From Candidatus Omnitrophota bacterium (GTDB taxonomy: Bacteria; Omnitrophota; Koll11; JAHIPI01): a DNA stretch of 10,784 nucleotides. The notes beneath the pieces are model-generated. The model saw only the letters and a list, made by a program, of their open reading frames with translations, did not search any database and was not told the DNA's origin. Shown one piece after another: positions 6,628 through 10,784 of the stretch. The position numbers and the translations under genes were made by a program. The stretch is taken from positions 1 to 10,784 of the forward strand of contig JAQUMG010000048.1 in the NCBI GenBank assembly GCA_028718265.1, read 5' to 3'. How positions within the stretch are numbered: position 1 is the first letter of the stretch; every line of letters begins with the position of its first letter.

Positions 6628-7677
6628 TTATTCAGTTACAGTAAATAACGTACAGTCCATCTTGCTCCGCCAAGGTCTTATCCCAACTCTCCCAACGACG
6701 CCGGTAGGTCGTTTTATTGATAAGATTGAACGGTTATTTACAAAAATTTCAATTTTTTCTTTAGTCACCAATACTCTAAAATCAAATGTTGTTCCTTTTT
6801 CAATTCTTAATTCAATCGCATCTGTAATATGCTCGTAATCACGGTGAGTTGCGCCACCCTGGAAACCTATACGCTCAAGCAATATATCAGAACCAGAAAT
6901 CAAGATATTGTAATAACGGGGGAACTCTTTATCTTGTTTCCAGCCAAAGATTATTCCCGCGTTCATGCCTAAACTTTCCCCTTTAACCGGATAATCAAAG
7001 TTAGTGAATTCTAGTTTCGCGTTAATCTCAAATGGCTTATCACCATATTCATCTCTTGAAATTAAATAAGCTTGCTGACCAGAGCCGATTATTCGTGAGT
7101 TGGCTTCATCAAAAATCCAGTCACCAATTTTTATTAATCTATTCCATACATTATGTTCGAGAAAATTTTCTTGGTTTTTAACTTGATTACCTGCGGTAAC
7201 GGATGGAGTTCGCTTCCGAGCTATCCCAGCCCTTTCAAGAATAGCTTCTGCAACTTTAAGAAAAACTGCTTCTCGCTCTCCGTCACGAGCTGAAATTAAT
7301 GGCTCTGAAGGATCGTTTACTGCTTGAAACTGAGATAAATGAGTGTCCCATAAGAAAAGGCTTGGGCTAGCAACGATGGGCAATATTAAAGCGCCTTCTT
7401 CCTCGGCAGCTTTCAACAAAGGTGGCAACTCATTAGTACGAATGAAATCGGATGCTAAAAAATCTGCGCTCACTATAAGCACAGCGATGTTTGCTCTATT
7501 TACCGCATCTTGAATTTCTTTGCGCCACTTTGATCCTGATTTTACCCTTGTATCTTCCCAAATATCAATTTCATACTGTTTATGTAGGGGCGTTAAATGA
7601 ATTTTCAACCTATCTAACCATCTTTTATCAGCGCGGGCATAACTTACAAAAACACTGACTGGATTATCATCTGGCAT
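6628..7677 (-). CDS. TIR domain fused to a concanavalin/lectin-like domain
   Basis: This 349-aa protein has two domains. Residues 6-150 are a canonical TIR domain: VSVFVSYARADKRWLDRLK (7-25), IDIWEDTRVKSGSKWRKEI (37-55), IAVLIVSADFLASDFIRTNE (64-83) with the likely catalytic E83, and ALILPIV (96-102). After a linker, residues about 175-349 are beta-rich (DWIFDEANSRIIG, FEINAKLEF, GIIFGWKQD, YYNILISGSDILLERI, FDFRVLVTKEKIEIFVNN, GRVGIRPW). This is the pattern of concanavalin-like glucanase/DUF1080 folds, which usually bind or cleave sugars. The TIR part should cleave NAD+ or signal, and the beta domain may recognise a phage or cell-surface glycan or be an oligomerisation platform. AGGAGG stands 8 bases before the ATG. 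It is the first gene of the block, 62 bases before the HD gene. Confidence 0.82.
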   Translation of the reverse strand: MPDDNPVSVFVSYARADKRWLDRLKIHLTPLHKQYEIDIWEDTRVKSGSKWRKEIQDAVNRANIAVLIVSADFLASDFIRTNELPPLLKAAEEEGALILPIVASPSLFLWDTHLSQFQAVNDPSEPLISARDGEREAVFLKVAEAILERAGIARKRTPSVTAGNQVKNQENFLEHNVWNRLIKIGDWIFDEANSRIIGSGQQAYLISRDEYGDKPFEINAKLEFTNFDYPVKGESLGMNAGIIFGWKQDKEFPRYYNILISGSDILLERIGFQGGATHRDYEHITDAIELRIEKGTTFDFRVLVTKEKIEIFVNNRSILSIKRPTGVVGRVGIRPWRSKMDCTLFTVTE

Positions 7678-7771
7678 TTCATTTACCTCCTATTCTCATC
7701 CTAAAACTAAGGACCGTTTCTATTTAATCCCTTTAACCCCAATGAGTTTTGATAAAACTGTTCCTTAAATG

Positions 7772-7808
7772 AAAAAAGACAACCCTCTATCTTTTGGAAA
7801 GTTGCCTT
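7772..7808 (-). terminator. Intrinsic terminator of the DUF6876-side transcript
   Basis: On the minus strand AAGGCAACTTTC (7808-7797) pairs with GAGGGTTGTCTT (7787-7776) in a 12-bp stem including G-U pairs, around a 9-base loop. It runs straight into six T residues (7777-7772). It lies about 210 bases after the DUF6876 stop and before the TIR-lectin gene, so it insulates the operon from transcription entering from the right. Confidence 0.6.
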
Positions 7809-7905
7809 AAAATTTATTATGTGAATCTCATTTACCGTCTCTCTGTAATAGACTTATTCTATACTTCCTTTTCCCCATTGTAAACCCTTATTATCGCGAG
7901 AGGTG

Positions 7906-7985
7906 AACCTCTTAAAGCGGCCCAGAAATACGGAGCGACAGAAAGACTCTTTGTATACGGCTTATTTAGGAATGACGCAGTTTTG
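7906..7985 (+). repeat. Right copy of the ~80-bp direct repeat
   Basis: Same orientation as 1-80, with 55 of 66 identical over the core 7920-7985. In the frame that matches the left copy it reads GEPLKAAQKYGATERLFVYG. The bases just before it read NPYYRER in a different frame with a TGA between them, as in a decayed coding remnant. Similarity ends sharply after the shared GTTTTG at 7985. Confidence 0.7.
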
Positions 7986-8015
7986 GGGTCAATCTTCCAT
8001 TTTTTGCTATCTTTT

Positions 8016-8318
8016 TTAGTGTTCACTTGGCAGGATTAGGACGCCATGCTCAAACCATAGATCAATCTTATTTAGCGGAAAATCTGTCCATTCGATTTTC
8101 TCCCGGTAAAGCTCGTGATAGTTGCCATCCTCACAGACTAAAATTGCCGATTTATCTTCATTAACCATAAGCTTCCAGGCTCCGAACTCCTGTAAGTTAT
8201 TTTTCGCTCTGGTAGTAAGCAGTATTTTATCAATTAGCCAATATGCACCACCTTCCTGCGCGACATATTGAACGCCCTCGGTGTAAAGATAGCCGCTTAA
8301 ATGTTTGTACCAGTTCTC
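8016..8318 (-). pseudogene. DUF6876-family gene, C-terminal part, cut by the RIT element
   Basis: The last 100 codons of a gene remain, starting abruptly at ENWYKHLSGYLYTEGVQY and continuing through EEG-like QEGGAYWLID, ILVCEDGNYHE, WTDFPLNKI and ILPSEH before TAA (8018-8016). I recognise this as the conserved body of DUF6876 proteins, small proteins of unknown function common on plasmids and integrative elements. The expected N-terminal residues are absent: the codon before the first Glu is a TAA supplied by the terminal TTATGTGG of the inserted element (8319 onward). The gene was therefore split by insertion, and its start should lie beyond the right end of the element, outside this window. 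A terminator in the correct orientation follows. Confidence 0.75.
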
Positions 8319-8400
8319 TTATGTGGCGTTGCTGATTATGTGGTCTAATGCGCTATCAGCATTTACCAACCAAGACTTTTTCCGATTCTACGCCACATAA
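8319..8400. repeat. RIT left end with direct and inverted repeats
   Basis: TTATGTGGCG (8319-8328) returns as its inverted copy CGCCACATAA (8391-8400), and TTATGTGG is also repeated directly at 8336-8343, 17 bases further on. Between them GCTGAT (8331-8336) and ATCAGC (8355-8360) form another inverted pair. This array is the expected kind of recombinase binding region at a RIT terminus. Confidence 0.75.
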
Positions 8401-8429
8401 TATTCTTCTTCTTTCCGCCTTTCTCTTAT

Positions 8430-8468
8430 ATAGTAGAGCCAACCTAACCAGAAAGGAGGCTCCACTAT
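8430..8468 (+). promoter_or_regulatory. Hairpin over the ritA ribosome binding site and start codon
   Basis: ATAGTAGAGCC (8430-8440) can pair with GGCTCCACTAT (8458-8468) at 10 of 11 positions around a 17-base loop. The 3' arm covers the end of the AGGAGG site (8454-8459) and the first two bases of the ritA ATG (8467-8469). Folded, it would block translation of the recombinase operon. Confidence 0.5.
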
Positions 8469-9714
8469 GTTTGATAAGCTTTTTGAACGCCGCAAGGTCA
8501 TAGAACATTACCTCAATGCGCCGCTTTTAGAAGAACGTCTGCGCTACCTTACTTATCGCACTGAGCAGCAAATAGTGCGCAAATTTCTTCTCGAAATTGC
8601 ACCCTATCAGTTGATCATTATTAAGTATCTCCATCTTAAGAAAGACGGTCATATTTATACATTTAAAGAACTTGATGCCGTTGCGCAACGTTGGGCGCGT
8701 TATAGAATGTGCCGTTTAAAAGGCATTTCCTATTCCAAATGCAAAGACCGTTTCATGAGCCACGCCAAGCACTGGTTACAATTCTTGGGCCGCTTAGAAA
8801 TTCCTAAACAACCACCACTCCCAGCGCAAGTTGTAGGATTCCTTGATTATATGCGAAAAGAACAAAATTTATCTGAAACAACGATCGATATTCGCCGCAA
8901 GTGGCTACGAAAATTCTTTAGTCAGATCAAAGAAGAATCCGGACAGTTCCTTGCTCATCTTACACCTGCCCAACTGGATGCTCTTCAGATCAAAAAACTC
9001 CATAAGGGTATTTATTCCCGGCGTACAATAAGTACTGATGCAAATATCCTGCGCGCTTTTCTTCGTTATGCCGAACTACAGGGTTGGTGCCGGACTGGAA
9101 TAGCAAATTCCATCCAAGCTCCCCGACTCTATAAGCACGAGTTGCTTCCGTCAAGTCCTACATGGGAAGATGTTCAGCGTCTTCTTAAAACCACAGAAGG
9201 AAATCGTCCTTCAGATATTCGCGATCGCGCCATTATATTACTGTTTGCCGTTTATGGCTTACGCGACAGCGAAGTTTGCCATTTACGGCTTGAGGATTTT
9301 AATTGGGAACAAGAAACCTTTCGTCTTAAACGCTCGAAGCTTGGGCCGATACAGCAATTCCCGCTCGTCCAGACCGTAGAACAAGCTTTGATACGATACT
9401 TCAAGGAGGTTCGACCGCAACACTCACCTTATCGCGAAGTCTTTTTGACTATTCAAGCGCCTTTTCTCCCCTTGAAGAGTGCCTATAGCATCGTCTCTTA
9501 CCGTTGGAGGCCGCTCAACGTTGCCATCAAGCATCACGGCCCGCACTCCCTGCGGCATGCCTGTGCTACCCGGTTGATTAACCAAGGTGTGCCGCTTAAA
9601 ACAATTGCAGATCAACTGGGACACCGTACCTTAGATGCAACCCGTATTTATGCAAAGGTTGATCTATTGCGACTTCGGGAAGTCGCTGACTTTAATTTGA
9701 GAGGTGTGCTATGA
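8467..9714 (+). CDS. ritA: RIT tyrosine recombinase, first of three (RitA)
   Basis: A 415-aa tyrosine recombinase. The N-terminal arm and SAM-like core-binding domain span about residues 75-205, and the catalytic domain is C-terminal: R266 in YGLRDSEV, a lysine near RSKLG (K291), H360-x-x-R363 in HSLRH, H386 in QLGHR, and nucleophile Y395 in TRIYAKVD. All five core residues are present, so it should be active in cutting and rejoining DNA. It starts with ATG 7 bases after AGGAGG and overlaps ritB by 4 bases (ATGA), indicating coupled translation. It is longer than ordinary phage integrases because of the extra N-terminal region (about 1-75), as is usual for the first RIT protein. Confidence 0.9.
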   Translation: MFDKLFERRKVIEHYLNAPLLEERLRYLTYRTEQQIVRKFLLEIAPYQLIIIKYLHLKKDGHIYTFKELDAVAQRWARYRMCRLKGISYSKCKDRFMSHAKHWLQFLGRLEIPKQPPLPAQVVGFLDYMRKEQNLSETTIDIRRKWLRKFFSQIKEESGQFLAHLTPAQLDALQIKKLHKGIYSRRTISTDANILRAFLRYAELQGWCRTGIANSIQAPRLYKHELLPSSPTWEDVQRLLKTTEGNRPSDIRDRAIILLFAVYGLRDSEVCHLRLEDFNWEQETFRLKRSKLGPIQQFPLVQTVEQALIRYFKEVRPQHSPYREVFLTIQAPFLPLKSAYSIVSYRWRPLNVAIKHHGPHSLRHACATRLINQGVPLKTIADQLGHRTLDATRIYAKVDLLRLREVADFNLRGVL

Positions 9715-10661
9715 GACTTCGTACCGCAGTCAATCAATATATTAGCTATCGTAAAGCTCTCGGCGAACATTTTAGTACCGATGGCGAAACACTCAATACC
9801 TTTGTTCGTATAATAGGTGAAGATACTAACCTGGCTGATGTTAAAACCGAATCTGTCAGCAAGTATCTAAGAGGCACAACTCCTGCCATTACCATCAACT
9901 GGCATCGTAAGTATTATGCATTACACGGATTCTACAAATATGCACTCAGCCGAGGCTATGCACAAGCTTCACCTTTACCTCTCACAATACCAAAACCACC
10001 ACCACCTTTTGTACCTTATATTTACAATACAGAAGAACTTCGCGCTTTATTTAATGCTTGCTTCAGCTATCAGAAAAACAGAGGCATGCTTGATCCTTAT
10101 GTGGCTCGCACGTTCATATTACTTCTCTATGGAACAGGCTTGCGGCTCACCGAAGCGCTCTCTTTAACAGTAGCCGACGTAGATTTAAGCCAGGCGCTTC
10201 TTGTAATCCGGAACACTAAGTTCCATAAAACTCGTCTTGTGCCTATAGGAAAACAATTGACCAAAATTCTCTTAGACTACGCGACATGGCGTAAACAGAA
10301 GAGATATGCTGTTAATCATGATGCCCCATTCTTTGTCGGGCGCAACGGAAAGGCTATCAATGGCTATAATGTTCAAGATGCCTTCGAGCTTATTCGTAAG
10401 AAAGCAGGAATCCTGCGTACTGACACAAACCAACAACCACGCCTTCATGATCTGCGTCATACATTTGCGGTCCACCGCCTGACGGCATGGTACAAGCAAG
10501 GCGCTGATGTTCAAAGTCTTTTGCCGGTGTTATCCGTCTATATGGGGCATGTTCGCATATCATCAACTTCAACCTATCTCACTATGACGCCTACGCTGCT
10601 CGAAGAAGCGGGGCGTCGTTTTGAGCAATATGCTTTTAAGAAGGAGGAGTCCCATGATTAA
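9711..10661 (+). CDS. ritB: RIT tyrosine recombinase, second of three (RitB)
   Basis: A 316-aa tyrosine recombinase of XerC/D size. The core-binding domain occupies about residues 1-90, then a proline-rich joint (IPKPPPPF), then the catalytic domain with R145 in TGLRLTEAL, K170/K173 in the beta-hairpin, H246-x-x-R249 in HDLRH, H280 in YMGHV and Y289 in TSTYLTM. The active site is complete. Its start overlaps the ritA stop by 4 bases, and its end overlaps the next recombinase start by 8 bases, so the three proteins are probably made in fixed ratio and act together on the element ends. Confidence 0.9.
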   Translation: MRLRTAVNQYISYRKALGEHFSTDGETLNTFVRIIGEDTNLADVKTESVSKYLRGTTPAITINWHRKYYALHGFYKYALSRGYAQASPLPLTIPKPPPPFVPYIYNTEELRALFNACFSYQKNRGMLDPYVARTFILLLYGTGLRLTEALSLTVADVDLSQALLVIRNTKFHKTRLVPIGKQLTKILLDYATWRKQKRYAVNHDAPFFVGRNGKAINGYNVQDAFELIRKKAGILRTDTNQQPRLHDLRHTFAVHRLTAWYKQGADVQSLLPVLSVYMGHVRISSTSTYLTMTPTLLEEAGRRFEQYAFKKEESHD

Positions 10662-10784
10662 TCACGCGTTACTCGGTCCTTGGATCAAACGTTTTCTTAT
10701 GGAGTATTTGGTCAGCGTCAAAAACTTCTCGTCCAATACGCAGCGTAGTTATCGCGATACCTTTTGCTTATTACTTCCTTTTAT
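10654..10784 (+). CDS. ritC: RIT tyrosine recombinase, third of three (RitC), partial
   Basis: Only the first 43 codons are in the window (MINHALLGPWIKRFL..., then SVKNFSSNTQRSYRDTF). The NTQRSYRDT segment is the typical helix of a tyrosine-recombinase core-binding domain. AAGGAGG lies 6 bases before the ATG, inside the end of ritB. The catalytic part lies beyond the window edge, so its activity cannot be judged. Confidence 0.82.
   Translation, partial: MINHALLGPWIKRFLMEYLVSVKNFSSNTQRSYRDTFCLLLPF

Larger units (their letters stand above)
7681..8015. other. Gene-free interval before the defence operon
   Basis: No convincing gene is present. The interval holds the Shine-Dalgarno site of the TIR-lectin gene (7685-7690), an intrinsic terminator (7772-7808) and the right copy of the 80-bp repeat (7906-7985). 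The operon promoter should lie between about 7691 and 7770 on the minus strand, but I see no pair of hexamers I would call. Confidence 0.6.
8319..10784 (+). mobile_element. RIT (recombinase-in-trio) element, left part
   Basis: Three tyrosine-recombinase genes follow each other with overlapping starts and stops on the plus strand, which is the defining layout of RIT elements. The left end is placed at 8319 because the DUF6876 reading frame breaks there and inverted repeats begin. The element continues past the window, so the right end, ritC and any target duplication cannot be seen. The DNA of the element is visibly richer in GC than the defence block, consistent with separate origin. Confidence 0.85.

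Noticed and set aside
7691..7770. Promoter of the defence operon
   Set aside because: I looked for -35/-10 pairs on the minus strand upstream of the TIR-lectin gene and found none with acceptable hexamers and spacing.
9424..10572. Minus-strand open frames opposite ritA and ritB
   Set aside because: They are antisense to intact recombinases with complete catalytic residues and are typical shadows.
1..10784. CRISPR arrays, tRNA or rRNA genes
   Set aside because: No regularly spaced short repeats and no tRNA- or rRNA-like segments were seen in the gaps between genes.

Overview
The window looks like an accessory (defence-island type) segment of a bacterial chromosome or large mobile replicon. 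The DNA is AT-rich, genes are tightly packed, and most start codons follow strong AGGAGG-type ribosome binding sites. Nothing in it fixes the taxon; I can only say a bacterium of lowish GC content.

Layout. (1) 1-122: an imperfect 80-bp repeat copy and a weak hairpin. (2) 123-1012, minus strand: a gene for a TIR-like/nucleoside-deoxyribosyltransferase-like protein, broken by an apparent one-base frameshift in a T run. (3) 1125-1268, minus: a 47-aa two-CxxC zinc-ribbon protein with its own candidate promoter. (4) 1374-7677, minus: seven co-directional, closely spaced genes, in transcription order a TIR + concanavalin/lectin-like fusion, an HD-domain hydrolase, two tandem ThsB-like TIR proteins, a HEPN-like protein with an RX4H motif, a serine alpha/beta-hydrolase, and a Shedu (SduA, DUF4263) nuclease. 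(5) 7681-8015: no gene, but a minus-strand intrinsic terminator and the second copy of the 80-bp repeat. (6) 8016-8318, minus: the C-terminal 100 codons of a DUF6876-type gene. (7) 8319 to the window end, plus strand: the left part of a RIT (recombinase-in-trio) element with its repeat-bearing end and ritA, ritB and the start of ritC. The element sits exactly at the break of the DUF6876 gene.

How the genes may work together. TIR proteins of the ThsB type make NAD-derived signal nucleotides in Thoeris systems. Here three TIR proteins sit with an HD enzyme and three possible effectors (HEPN RNase-like, serine hydrolase, Shedu nuclease), and no SIR2/SLOG ThsA-type effector is present in the window. 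The most interesting reading is a composite or undescribed TIR-signalling antiphage system next to a Shedu gene. The alternative is two or three independent systems in series. The 80-bp direct repeats bracket the whole block, and the RIT element marks the right side as a site of integration.
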